This document shows positions 45,066 through 54,304 of a stretch of DNA of 64,000 nucleotides, one piece after another. A model generated the notes under the pieces. That model saw only the letters and a program-made list of their open reading frames with translations. It was not told the DNA's origin and made no database searches. The position numbers were made by a program, and so were the translations under genes. The stretch covers positions 6,510 to 70,509 of the forward strand of contig CAWJFY010000002.1 of assembly GCA_963842295.1 (NCBI GenBank), read 5' to 3'. The stretch comes from JAJNBA01 sp963842295. GTDB lineage: Bacteria; Actinomycetota; UBA4738; HRBIN12. The stretch's first letter is position 1. Every line of letters begins with the position of its first letter.

Positions 45066-46262
45066 TCATCCCAGATGAGGGTAGGCCCGGCGGAATGCGG
45101 CGTTGCTCTCCTCGATCGCCGAGCCCATGCGCTGAAGCAGGTCGCTGCCGAGTTCGAGTCGTTCGAGATGCGACGCGAACGACAGCAGCAGTTCTTCGGA
45201 GATAGCCCACCCAAGCAGGGTGACCTCGACCTTCGGGAGCGACATCCGAACCAAGCGGAGGTGCGGAAAGTCCCTGTACTCCCAGCGCTCCGCCGACGTT
45301 TCCCCGTCAAGGAGCTGGATGGCGGCTCGGCCGAGGTATCGGCGAGGCCCGAGGTCGACGACAGGACGAAGGAACAGGCGATCGACCTCGGCACGAGGCA
45401 GGAACCTGCCGAGGAAGTCGATCTCGTCCTCATCGATAGAAGCACCTGGGAGCCAGATGCCGATGTCCTCCTCCCGTGACACGCGCCGACGGCTCGAGCG
45501 CTCGTCGGGATGCCGACAGTGCACGCCCAGGCCCTGATCTGGATCGGGGATCGCGTCGAGATAAGCGAAACGGACCTGTGTGACCTCATGTGCGCCTGAC
45601 GATCCCATCCCGCTCAACATCGCGTAGCCTTCCCAATCCTCGGGCGGCAAGACGAAGATCGGGAACCCCGCGACGTGGAGATAGAAGTCCTCCTCCCACC
45701 TCGGGCCTTCACCCGGCGCGTACTCGGCCGAGTCCTCCGGCCAGCCAGGGGGTGGCGAGCTGCCCGGCCAACTGAACGGGTTCACGCTCGTTCCGGTGTT
45801 CGCATCGGGCGAGACTTCGCGGTCGATCAGGCGTTCCCTCTGAAGCTCCGCCCCACCGACATCGATGGCCACGACCTGCCCTTTGGCTCCGCGGGGAGGG
45901 AAGAACCAGAAGAAGCGAGGGAAGCCCTCGGGTCCCTCGTTCAGTTCGACACGACGCGTCGAACCGTCGTCCAACCGAACCTCGAGATGGTCCGTCCGTG
46001 CAGAGGCAACGCCCACCCACGCGACGATCTCGGGGAGCGTGCCCGTGAAGCCGACCGAGCTCGTGAAGTCGGTGCCCTCGGGGATCCGCGCGATGCCTCC
46101 CAAGCCACCGAACGACCCGTCCTTGCCGAGGAGGAGCTCCAGCTCAGGGCCGAGCGGGCCATGGTGCCACCACTTCGCGTTCGGGCCCGGTGCGGTCACG
46201 TAGCCCTGGATCGTCCAGGGGATCTCGTTCACGGTGCCAGAGGCGATCACCTTCCGAGGCAT
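45066..46262 (-). CDS. hypothetical protein
   Basis: A 398-residue soluble protein. Pieces: MPRKVIASGTVNEIPWTIQG, WHHGPLGPELELLLGKDGSFGG, HLEVRLDDGSTRRVELNE, FFWFFPPRGAKGQVVAIDV and the C-terminal YLGRAAIQLLDGETSAERW. No signal peptide, helices or known motif are seen. Start ATG 46262 is uncertain, because the open frame extends to 46463 and no good ribosome binding site is near. It is downstream of nothing obvious on the minus strand and sits between an HNH gene and membrane proteins. The even codon pattern suggests real coding. Confidence 0.65.
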   Translation of the reverse strand: MPRKVIASGTVNEIPWTIQGYVTAPGPNAKWWHHGPLGPELELLLGKDGSFGGLGGIARIPEGTDFTSSVGFTGTLPEIVAWVGVASARTDHLEVRLDDGSTRRVELNEGPEGFPRFFWFFPPRGAKGQVVAIDVGGAELQRERLIDREVSPDANTGTSVNPFSWPGSSPPPGWPEDSAEYAPGEGPRWEEDFYLHVAGFPIFVLPPEDWEGYAMLSGMGSSGAHEVTQVRFAYLDAIPDPDQGLGVHCRHPDERSSRRRVSREEDIGIWLPGASIDEDEIDFLGRFLPRAEVDRLFLRPVVDLGPRRYLGRAAIQLLDGETSAERWEYRDFPHLRLVRMSLPKVEVTLLGWAISEELLLSFASHLERLELGSDLLQRMGSAIEESNAAFRRAYPHLG

Positions 46263-46576
46263 CGCAAGAACGAGGTCCTCGTCGATGCCTTGGTCCCTCG
46301 TTCGATGTCGCCGAGGGTCGCCGATCGTCACCGAGGGCCAAGGAAGAGCGGAGCCGGAGGACGCACTCACGGGGTCGATGATGTCAGGTAGAGCCCGCCT
46401 CCCACACTTTGCTCGGACGTTCCAGGCGGAGACCATCGATGCGGGCCGATAACGTGCTGCCACGGCGTCCAGTCGGTTCGATCGTTCCCCGCATCAGCTG
46501 AGATTCGGATGGCTCGGATGCCATCTCCCACCTAGGGGTTCGCTGCGAGCACGCGGATCTCCTCGTCGAGGAGCAG
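46263..46576. other. 314-base region between two minus-strand genes
   Basis: No gene or RNA is recognisable. The upstream part may hold the true start of the 45066 gene (its frame is open to 46463) and its promoter. It also lies just past the DUF4386 stop; no terminator hairpin is clear. Confidence 0.4.
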
Positions 46577-47263
46577 TCAGAGAAGCAACGCGATGCCCAT
46601 CGCCAGGAGCCAGATGGACCACGCGATGTAGAGGACCGGGATCGCCGAGCCGGCGAGAGCCCAACCCCGCTCCTCGTTGGGACCGAGGAACTCTGCCGAG
46701 CCGACCGCCAGCCCGGCGCCGACGACGATCCCGAGCCAGCCGAGCCAGGCAGGGATCGCGCTCCCTTGGATGACGCCCACACCGATCGACAGGGACCAGA
46801 TACCGGTGAGGAGGTAGCCGAGGTGCTCGCCGACACCGACTCCCAGGTATCGATGGAACGCACTGAACACTGTTGCGTGTACCTCGCGCTGCTCGCCATC
46901 GAGTGTCGGGTCCGTGTAGGCGCGAGCGAGCGCCGGGACGACGTAGACCCACCGCAGGAGCCCGAGCATCTGAACCAGACCGGCAAGGACACCAAAGGTC
47001 GTCGCCACGGGCACGATGCCTCTGAACTTCAGCGCCTGCCCGAGCAGTACGGCCCCGGCGATCAGTAGTAGGCCCGACAGCATGAACGTCCACCAGAGGA
47101 GGATCAGCGACGACCCGCCAGCCCGGAAGGACTCGAGGATCTCACCCGCCGGGCGGCGGAGGATGTCGGGATAGTCGAATCGCTTCCCGAGCAGCGCGAA
47201 CGTCGCGTTGAACCACAGCGGCGCGATGATGAGGAGGATCCCCGCTGCGACTTCGACGTTCAC
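46577..47263 (-). CDS. DUF4386-family membrane protein
   Basis: A 228-residue protein with about six helices. DUF4386 features are LLRWVYVVPALARAYTDP, HRYLGVGVGEHLGYLLTGIW and LGIVVGAGLAVGSAEFLGP. Function unknown; relatives occur in many actinobacteria and firmicutes. The start ATG 47263 overlaps the stop of the preceding membrane gene by four bases, so both are likely translated in one unit, with the DUF4234 gene further upstream. Confidence 0.85.
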   Translation of the reverse strand: MNVEVAAGILLIIAPLWFNATFALLGKRFDYPDILRRPAGEILESFRAGGSSLILLWWTFMLSGLLLIAGAVLLGQALKFRGIVPVATTFGVLAGLVQMLGLLRWVYVVPALARAYTDPTLDGEQREVHATVFSAFHRYLGVGVGEHLGYLLTGIWSLSIGVGVIQGSAIPAWLGWLGIVVGAGLAVGSAEFLGPNEERGWALAGSAIPVLYIAWSIWLLAMGIALLL

Positions 47264-47889
47264 GGAGCAGCTGTGGCTGCCGTCCCGCGGACCTCAGGTG
47301 CCGCTCGGAACAGGACCGAGAGGAGGAGCCAGGTCAGCAGTCCGAACACGATCGCTCCGCTCGCGCCGAAGATCGGGAAGCGCTCATCGATGTTCCTCGA
47401 GATCACGTATGAGCTGACGAACCAGCCGAGCGCCCATGCCGGGGGGTTCGCCACGGCCCACCAGAACGCGCCCGGGATCCGATGTCGTGCGAGGACCAGC
47501 GCCTGCATCACCCCGACGCCGAGGCCGTTCACCGCACCCATGATGGCGAGGTCTCCTCGATCGATCCCGTAGTCGACCAGGGCCGCTCCGGCTGTCAGGC
47601 CGACTGCCATACCCACGATCGTCGCCGGGATCCACATCCACGACACCCACTGCCGCAGAGCGAACCACTCTGCCGCTCCGATGATCGCTCCCACGATGAG
47701 GCCCGCGGCGAGCGCTGCTCCGACGGAATCGACCCCGTCCACGGCGAGGTCTGCGATGTACCCCCCGATGGGGAGGCTGACCAGGATCGCCACCGGCCAG
47801 AGCCAGATCCGACGCGCCGTACCCTTCGGGTCGCCGGGCCTGTCCATGGATCTGCTTCCCTTTTGTGTTGGGACGGTTGTCACGCTCAT
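47260..47889 (-). CDS. membrane protein of unknown function
   Basis: A 209-residue protein with about six helices: IWLWPVAILVSLPIGGYIADLAVD, VGAALAAGLIVGAIIGAAEW, IPATIVGMAVGLTAGAALVDYG, LAIMGAVNGLGVGVMQALVLA, AVANPPAWALGWFVSSYV and IVFGLLTWLLLSVLF. ATG 47889 is chosen over the longer open frame because GGAAGGAG lies five bases upstream. It overlaps the DUF4386 gene downstream and has no recognised family. Confidence 0.75.
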   Translation of the reverse strand: MSVTTVPTQKGSRSMDRPGDPKGTARRIWLWPVAILVSLPIGGYIADLAVDGVDSVGAALAAGLIVGAIIGAAEWFALRQWVSWMWIPATIVGMAVGLTAGAALVDYGIDRGDLAIMGAVNGLGVGVMQALVLARHRIPGAFWWAVANPPAWALGWFVSSYVISRNIDERFPIFGASGAIVFGLLTWLLLSVLFRAAPEVRGTAATAAP

Positions 47890-47947
47890 GTCGCTCCTTC
47901 CGGTCCGATGAACGTCAGCACGCGAACGTGCCGCTTGGCTTCCCCGT

Positions 47948-48379
47948 CTAGGAGCCCGTCGGCACGAGGCCGGGGTCGTTGGGAACGCGTGCCGGAGCCG
48001 CCGTGGCGCCCCACGCACGGTTCAAGTGTTCCTGGATGTAGATCCCGTTTGCGAACGAGATCAGGAGCATCAGCACGACCGTGAGGGCAGGCTCCACCGT
48101 CTGAACGACGCCGCGTCGGGTCTCAAGATCTTGCACGTGCTTCGCGGTGTTGTACATGGCGATGAAAGGCGGCACGATCAGCAGCCAGCCGAAGATCATG
48201 GCCATCAGTGAGCGCGTCGGGCTGATGCTCTCGTCGTGCAGCGCCCGCCGGAGCTCGTCGTTGATCTTGAAGTACCACACCAAGAAGTACACACCCAGTG
48301 TGAGGAACGTGAGCCCGAGGACTCCGAGCGGGTTGCGCTTCATGTACTGCTGTCCGTCGATCGTGACCATCTCAGCCAT
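47948..48379 (-). CDS. DUF4234-domain membrane protein
   Basis: A 143-residue protein with three helices and a DUF4234 pattern: MVTIDGQQYMKRNPLGVLGL, LTLGVYFLVWYFKINDELRRAL and SPTRSLMAMIFGWLLIVPPFIAMYNT. ATG 48379 is preceded by GGGGAGGAAG. It sits upstream of the two membrane genes, 58 bases before the next start, in a likely operon. The open frame extends further upstream but the SD site and domain start decide for 48379. Function unknown. Confidence 0.8.
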   Translation of the reverse strand: MAEMVTIDGQQYMKRNPLGVLGLTFLTLGVYFLVWYFKINDELRRALHDESISPTRSLMAMIFGWLLIVPPFIAMYNTAKHVQDLETRRGVVQTVEPALTVVLMLLISFANGIYIQEHLNRAWGATAAPARVPNDPGLVPTGS

Positions 48380-48573
48380 GGATAAGCTTCCTCCCCTTTT
48401 TCTCGAGCTCGTTGCTCCGATATCAAGGCAGCCTGATCCCCGGCCGTGACCGCGCCGTGACAGCTCCGCATCCGAAGACGATGCGAGCAGGGTTCCAGGG
48501 TGCCCATCCCTCCCCCGTCGCAGACATGCCGGTCGGCTGCGAGGGAAGATAGTGACTAGGGTTGCGCTCGAAG

Positions 48574-48580
48574 GGGGAGG
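48574..48580 (+). promoter_or_regulatory. Shine-Dalgarno site supporting a CTG start
   Basis: A purine-rich GGGGAGG six bases before CTG 48587, the only candidate start after the in-frame stop at 48557-48559. Confidence 0.45.
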
Positions 48581-48586
48581 TCGATC

Positions 48587-49354
48587 CTGGATAGCCGAGG
48601 CGAGCCCGGACCAGACGCTGTCTCGAGCGAGGGAAGCTCGGGTCTTCGGATCTCCCTCCTCGGTGGGTTCCAGTTGGAGATGGAAGGGCCCGCCGTGATC
48701 CTCCCAGAAGGCTCCCAGCGGCTCCTGGCCTTCCTCGCGTTGAAAGGCAGGTTGATCCAGCGACAAACGGTGGCAGGCACGCTGTGGCCGGTCGCGACTG
48801 AGGACCACGCCTCATCCAGCCTCCGATCGGCCCTCGCGCGACTGCGAGGACGAGCTCGAGCTTCGGTCGCAGCTACCGCTCGAGATCTCGGATTGTCCGA
48901 CGATGTCACGGTCGATCTCTGGGAATCACGGGCGCTCGCCCGCCAGCTGCTCGCTCCCTCAGAGGGGTTACGGTCGACGGATCCGGGACCCGAAGCGATC
49001 CCGGCTCTTTCGGCGGAACTTCTGCCGGACTGGTATGACGACTGGGCGCTCGTCGAGGCCGAAGACTGGCGGCAGCTCCGCCTTCACGCTCTCGAGGCGC
49101 TCGCTGACCGCCTCACGGCCTCGGGGAGATACGGCGATGCTGCGGCGGCGGCCCTCGCCGCGGTTCGGGCCGAGCCGCTGAGGGAAAGCCCTCGGGCTGC
49201 GTTGCTACGGGTGCACATCGCAGAAGGCAATCCCACCGAGGCGCTCCGGGAGTTCACCAGGTACGGAGAGCTGTTGATGCTCGAACTCGGCGTCGAGCCC
49301 ACCGAACGGCTTCGTGCGCTGGTGGCCGACCTCTGGCCCGTCACGCACCCGTGA
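48587..49354 (+). CDS. transcriptional regulator with BTAD domain, probable CTG start
   Basis: A 255-residue cytoplasmic protein: an N-terminal winged-helix/OmpR-like DNA-binding region (about 20-90; LGGFQLEMEGPAVILPEG, QTVAGTLWPVATEDHASSSLR) and a bacterial transcriptional activator domain (BTAD, about 95-250; LADRLTASGRYGDAAAAALAAVRAEPLRE, EGNPTEALREFTRYGELL). This is a short SARP/AfsR-like architecture without the ATPase part. The frame opens after a stop at 48557-48559 and has no ATG or GTG before the conserved domain; CTG 48587 has a good Shine-Dalgarno site six bases upstream, so I infer a CTG start. A TTG at 48674 would truncate the DNA-binding domain. Confidence 0.8.
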   Translation: MDSRGEPGPDAVSSEGSSGLRISLLGGFQLEMEGPAVILPEGSQRLLAFLALKGRLIQRQTVAGTLWPVATEDHASSSLRSALARLRGRARASVAATARDLGLSDDVTVDLWESRALARQLLAPSEGLRSTDPGPEAIPALSAELLPDWYDDWALVEAEDWRQLRLHALEALADRLTASGRYGDAAAAALAAVRAEPLRESPRAALLRVHIAEGNPTEALREFTRYGELLMLELGVEPTERLRALVADLWPVTHP

Positions 49355-49378
49355 CGGGCGACCCCACATCATGGGGGC

Positions 49379-49621
49379 ATGCTCGAGACGACGCGGACCG
49401 CACTGCTCACGATCCGGGTCTGGTGCGAGGAAGGGTCGCAGCACCCGCTTCGGGCAGAGATCAAGGTCGCGGATGATGTCGCCTCAGGCTTCCGGTCAAC
49501 ACTGACTGTCGTCCACGCGGACGAAGTGGCGGAAGCTGTTCGAGATTTCCTCGATAGCGTTCTCTGTCCCTCACCCCATGACCTTCCCGTGGCGCCCGCG
49601 TCACTCCCCGGTCAGGGTTGA
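49379..49621 (+). CDS. small hypothetical protein
   Basis: An 80-residue protein: TRTALLTIRVWCEEGSQHPL, EIKVADDVASGFRSTLTVV and EAVRDFLDSVLC. It is mixed alpha-beta with no known family. ATG 49379 begins 25 bases after the BTAD gene stop, so it is probably in the same operon. Small size limits confidence; the Glu/Asp-rich C-terminus looks coding. No function inferred. Confidence 0.55.
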   Translation: MLETTRTALLTIRVWCEEGSQHPLRAEIKVADDVASGFRSTLTVVHADEVAEAVRDFLDSVLCPSPHDLPVAPASLPGQG

Positions 49622-49638
49622 CCGCCCTGGATGGGCGC

Positions 49639-51361
49639 CTAGACGACGGTAGCCCGGGCCGTATAGACGCGGTCTTGATCCAGGGGTGTCCCGCCGTTGC
49701 AGGCAAAGGTCGTCCGGCCCGAATAGCAATCTCTGTACCGGGTGCTTGCGTTCGTCATGACCACGACGACCCGAGCGACCGTCGACCCGAAGGCGACGGT
49801 GATCGAACCGTTGCCCAACCTGTTCAGTCTCACTACCTTGTATCCGGCCGCGCCGGACCTGCGTATCACGACGACGCTCGCCTCGGGGCCAGTCCCGTAC
49901 GCCGGGCCGTCGATCGTCACCCGGAGCTTCGCCGTGGCGCTCAGGCCCGATCGTCGCCGGACGACCCCATACCAGTTCGAGAGGTGGTCGAGCCTGACGC
50001 TCGACCGCGTGGATCGGACAGCTCTGCTGAGGGTCACGGTCTTCGTGATCTTCGCCGTCGGATAGGCCTTGCCCTCCTCGTAGTACTTCCCGGGACGCGC
50101 GTTCCAGGCTGCGAAGTCTGCGAATGCCCAGCGGAATCGCCAAGGGGTGCCGCCTATCGCCCGGGCGGCCACAGCTTTGGCGGTTGCCCTGGTTGAGTAC
50201 ATGTCCGGGCCAACGGGACTGCCGTCAGCTCGCTTCCAGACTGCGCGCACGATCGATGGATCCGGCGAGGCGCCGCCGAAGTACTCGACGAGGAACCGCC
50301 AGAACAGCCATGTCCCATACCAACGCGGAGCCACATTCTTATCGAGGGGGATGAGAGGATGTGAGAGCGCGCTGGATCCCAGGAACGCGCGGTTGTCGTT
50401 GACGCCGTCGTAGAGTTCGTCTTCCACCCAAGCGGCGGTGCCTTCCATCAGCCAGCCATCCTCAGAGACGTCATAGGCGAACTGGACAGCGTGGAAGAGC
50501 TCGTGCGCGGCCGTCACCTTTAATGGATCCCGAAGGGTCGGGGAAGCCGTACTGGGACGGTGCGTAGTCATCGTCGAAGACGCAATATGCGGAGACGTCG
50601 AAGAAAGCGTACGCGTTGGTGGCGTTCGGATCATCCGTGGCGCAATAACCGAACAGTCCGAACCCGCCGATGTCTGACAGGTAGATGTCGAGGCGTGCGT
50701 TCCCGCCGTTGTTCGGAGAGGCCATGTCGGACTTGGGGGCCCGGTAGCCGAGGGTCCCGACCTCGGCTGACCAGACCGCTTCAGCGACGCTCGAGACCGT
50801 CTCGACCCAGTCGGGGACGCCGGGAGATCCACCCGCGTCCCCAGGCGGCGGCGCGTCGGGCGTCGTGGTGACGTAGTGGATGCACGTGTGAGCGGCACAG
50901 AACGGCGGCGCTTCGGGAACCGTGTATCCATCCCCGAACGGATCACCCGCCCCGTCGGTAGGACGAGCGAGGATCCTGCGTGCAGTCGCTCGTTCCATCG
51001 GAGCGAGCTGATCGACACGGATCGCGAGGTCGCGCAACAGCAACGTTGCCGACCGAGGATCCGGCCGCTCGACGGACCCGAACCTGGCCCGCACTCCCTC
51101 CAGGTCGAACAACGCGCGCACGCGCTCCAAGGCGAACTGTGCGGAGGTGATCAGCCCCGTGTCGAGGGCACGAGCCAACGCGTCCGCTTCCGCGGTGGCA
51201 ACGAAGAGAGGTAGCCGCTTGGATCCCGTGTCCGTCGCGCTCTGATCCTGCAACGCGTCTCCGCGATCCCGCGGGTCGCCGGACGCGAGCGATTGGCCGC
51301 TGGATTGAGCGATCGTCAGGAAGGAGACAACAACGACGGTGCCGGTTGCTCGCCAACGCAT
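49639..51361 (-). pseudogene. MXAN_6640-type secreted metalloprotease, one-base frameshift
   Basis: From ATG 51361 a signal peptide (RWRATGTVVVVSFLTIAQSS) leads to a domain with LPLFVATAEADALARALDTG and HYVTTTPDAPP, VETVSSVAEAVWSAEV and YAFFDVSAYCVFDDDYAPSQ. After an extra base near 50522-50528 the frame moves to DPLKVTAAHELFHAVQFAYDV, with the zinc motif HELFH (50491-50505), then LMEGTAAWVEDELYDGVND. The C-terminus (about 450-560) has an Ig-like domain and ends near 49641. Such proteins are exported peptidases with HExxH. The frameshift falls just before the zinc motif; probably a sequence error. Confidence 0.8.
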
Positions 51362-51503
51362 CTGCGCACGCTAGCGAGCGGCATCGCCGCAGTCAACAAA
51401 CTGAACGAACGGTGGTGAGGCCGTTGCCCCCGCTTCCCCTCAGAGTTGCCGCCGACCGATCAGGACCTCATGCTGATGCGCTGTCCCTTTTCTGGAGGTG
51501 GTG

Positions 51504-52796
51504 ATGAGGCGGACCCCGTGGCCCCAACTTGTGATGGTCGTGACGCTTCTCGCGATCGCCGTCGGATGTGAAGGAGAGAGTTCAGAGGATCGCCCCACGC
51601 GGATCACCGTGATGGTCTCCGGGGATCCGGAGGAGATCGACGCCTACCGGGCCGTCGTGGATGCGTTCAACGATTCACAAGGACAGGTCGACTCGGAGCT
51701 CATCCCGTTCGCCGAGCGCGACGACCTGATCCTGCGGCTCTCCACATCCATCGCCGGGGGCAACCCACCGGACCTCTTCTTGATGAACTACCGCTTCTAC
51801 GGGCAATACGCAGCCCGCGGCGCTCTCGAACCCGTCGATCCGTACCTGGAGGACTCGGACGTGTTCGCAGCGGAGGACTTCTTCGAGACCGCGATGACAC
51901 CCTTCCAGTGGGACGGCGAACAGGTCTGCCTCCCGCAGAACGTCTCGAGCCTCGTCGTGTACTACAACCGCGATCTCTTCGAGGACGCTGGGCTCGACCC
52001 TCCGAAGGAAGGCTGGACGTGGGACGACATGGTGAAGGCAGCCAAGGCACTCACTCGAGATGAGGACGGGGACGGCGCGACGGACGTCTACGGGCTCGGC
52101 GTGGATCCCGAGATCATCCGTGTCGCTCCCTTCATCTGGTCGAACGGTGGGGAGTTGGTCGATGATGAAGCGTCGCCCACGCAGTTCGCGTTCGACGGAG
52201 CTGGACTGGCGGCCATGCAACTGTTCTTCGACCTCCGGTCCGTGCACGGCGTCACCCCGACGGACGAAGAGGCCGAGGCGGAGGACTTCGAGAGCCGCTT
52301 CCTGAACGGCGGCCTCGGGATGCTGATGGAGTCCCGGAGGGTCGTCCCGACGCTCCGGACCATCACCGACTTCGAGTGGGACGTGGCGAGCATCCCGGCG
52401 CCGGACGATCCCGTGTCGATCCTTCATTCCGACGCCTACTGCATGACCGCCGGGTCGGACGGGAAGGACGCCGCCTGGCGGTTCATGGAGTTCGCGCTCG
52501 GGCCGGAGGGTCAACGGATCACCGCCGAGGCTGGCCGGACAGTGCCATCGCTCCGCTCGGTCGCCGAGACCGACGCCTTCCTCGATCCGGCCGCTGACCC
52601 CGCGAACGGGCAGGTCTTCCTCGATCAGATCCCGCGCCTTCGAGCGGTTCCGGTCATCTCGACGTGGCCGGAGATCGAAGACACAGCGAACGGCTTGCTC
52701 GAAGAGGCCTACTACACCGGCGGGCAGGCCGTGGAGGTGGCGGTCGAGCTCACGACCCAGACACGCGACCAGTTCGCACGAGCCCAGGGCCCATGA
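51504..52796 (+). CDS. ABC-transporter extracellular solute-binding lipoprotein
   Basis: A 430-residue lipoprotein; signal LVMVVTLLAIAVGC with Cys23. It belongs to the family 1 (sugar-type) solute-binding proteins: ITVMVSGDPEEIDAYRAVVDAF, LRLSTSIAGGNPPDLFLMNYR, VVYYNRDLFEDAGLDPPKEGW, WDDMVKAAKALT and the C-terminal GQAVEVAVELTTQTRDQF. It would capture a sugar or related solute outside the cell and pass it to a permease. No ABC permease or ATPase gene is adjacent, so it is an orphan; the permease may lie elsewhere. ATG 51504 follows GGAGGTGG. Confidence 0.92.
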   Translation: MRRTPWPQLVMVVTLLAIAVGCEGESSEDRPTRITVMVSGDPEEIDAYRAVVDAFNDSQGQVDSELIPFAERDDLILRLSTSIAGGNPPDLFLMNYRFYGQYAARGALEPVDPYLEDSDVFAAEDFFETAMTPFQWDGEQVCLPQNVSSLVVYYNRDLFEDAGLDPPKEGWTWDDMVKAAKALTRDEDGDGATDVYGLGVDPEIIRVAPFIWSNGGELVDDEASPTQFAFDGAGLAAMQLFFDLRSVHGVTPTDEEAEAEDFESRFLNGGLGMLMESRRVVPTLRTITDFEWDVASIPAPDDPVSILHSDAYCMTAGSDGKDAAWRFMEFALGPEGQRITAEAGRTVPSLRSVAETDAFLDPAADPANGQVFLDQIPRLRAVPVISTWPEIEDTANGLLEEAYYTGGQAVEVAVELTTQTRDQFARAQGP

Positions 52797-52977
52797 TGCG
52801 ACGCTCGATGTCGTAGCCGTGAGAGATCGATCTGAGGATGGCTGTTTCAAGGGCGGCGCGGTTGCCCGCCGCGCCACGATGGACGCCGCCAGGACAGCTG
52901 CGATCAGCGCCCAGGTACGGTGATTTCGAGTGAGAACCGATCCCGAAGCCAGGGCCAACGACCAAGGTCCTCGGACA

Positions 52978-54183
52978 TCACCCTGACCGGAACGCCTGAT
53001 AGAGACTCACGGGCTGAGCCACACCCTTCAGTCTCACTGGGCCGACGGGCTCGAGGCGGACACCTTCCCCGGACGCCCGTCGTGCGGTTTCTTCGCTCGC
53101 CAGGACCTCGCCGCCTGCTGCGTGAGACGCGATCCTTGATGCGAGGTTCACCGTCCTGCCGTACACGTCGCCATCCTGGAAGACAACAGGACCGGCATGG
53201 ATGCCGATGTGCATCGGAGGAAGCTCGGCACGGGGGGCGCTCTCAACCATGTCCAGCCCGGCGAGAACCGCGGCCCGCGGCTCCTTGAAGTGGAACATGC
53301 CTCCGTCCCCCAGCCAGCGGATGGGGCGTCCGCCGCGGCGGCGGGAGATGTCTTCCACGAGGGAGGCGAGGTTCGAGGCGAGTTCGGCGGCGAACTCATC
53401 TCCTCGCTCCTCGGTCAGTCGCGTGTAGCCCGTGAGATCGACGAAGCAGATCGCGGGCGGCTTGGCTACCTTCTCGAAGAGGCCGGCACGCTCCAACGCG
53501 ATCTCGGCGTGATTGATCGAATGCTCGATCCAGATGTGCTCACGGTGACGATGGTAGATGTCCATGATGGTCCGCTCGAGGTGAGAGTTGACGCGACCTC
53601 CGAATCGCAACCCGAACTCGAGCAACTCCCTCTCGCTCCGCCCAGAGCGCCGAAGCGGTTCCTCGATCTCGGACTCGAACAGCTCCGCCTCCGCCTTGGC
53701 GATCCGGCGCGTGCTGTCTGCATAGACACGCAGCAATCGAAGCGTCGGCCCCTCCCGAGCTCCTGCTGACAAGAACTCCTTCACCAACTCCACCAGTTCG
53801 CGGTCACCGGTCCTGATGCGCTCGGAAGGTTCAGGCGGAGCGAACCCGATCGCCTCGTACAGGGCCTGGACCATCGCGACCGGCACATCTTCCTCGGAGC
53901 AGAGCTGCTCGAAGGTCATATCCAGGCGCATGGCTCTGGCTATGACGGGCGCATCGAGCCAGGAGATGGAGAGTTCTCCTTCTCGTACGAGCTCCATGAT
54001 GTCTTCGGGCGCGAGACCCGCTTCCTGCCATGCATAGAGGAGTCGGACGCGACCCGAATCTGCCGAGACATGCGCCGCATCGCCGTCCCTCGGTTCGAGT
54101 GCTCCAATATCGATGAGCCGCACCACGAAGTCGGGGCTCACTTCAGCCTGGTTCGCGAGTTCTTCGATCGAGAGTGACGACAT
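52978..54183 (-). CDS. adenylate/guanylate cyclase with regulatory N-terminus
   Basis: A 401-residue class III cyclase. The N-terminus (about 1-75) is MerR-like (SIEELANQAEVSPDFVVRLI), followed by a helical regulatory domain (about 80-215, like Rv1264), and the catalytic CHD domain (about 218-395). Metal-binding Asp is in CFVDLTGYTRLT, the second in RWLGDGGMFHF, and the transition-state Asn and Arg in GRTVNLASRI. The cyclase would make cAMP (or cGMP) in the cytoplasm. ATG 54183 is natural. It is preceded by no operon partner on the minus strand. Confidence 0.93.
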   Translation of the reverse strand: MSSLSIEELANQAEVSPDFVVRLIDIGALEPRDGDAAHVSADSGRVRLLYAWQEAGLAPEDIMELVREGELSISWLDAPVIARAMRLDMTFEQLCSEEDVPVAMVQALYEAIGFAPPEPSERIRTGDRELVELVKEFLSAGAREGPTLRLLRVYADSTRRIAKAEAELFESEIEEPLRRSGRSERELLEFGLRFGGRVNSHLERTIMDIYHRHREHIWIEHSINHAEIALERAGLFEKVAKPPAICFVDLTGYTRLTEERGDEFAAELASNLASLVEDISRRRGGRPIRWLGDGGMFHFKEPRAAVLAGLDMVESAPRAELPPMHIGIHAGPVVFQDGDVYGRTVNLASRIASHAAGGEVLASEETARRASGEGVRLEPVGPVRLKGVAQPVSLYQAFRSG

Positions 54184-54304
54184 AGGTTCTCAGTAGACAC
54201 GTTCTGTGGTGGCGTGGCGGTCTCGGTTCGCAGATCGTGCCGTGACGCGAGTCCTATCGAAATGCGCTTCGGTTGGCTCCTCGGATGGGCGGATCTCCCG
54301 AACG

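Noticed and set aside
51675..52958. A 427-residue minus-strand frame across the solute-binding protein
   Set aside because: Antisense to a well-supported lipoprotein; composition typical of shadow frames.
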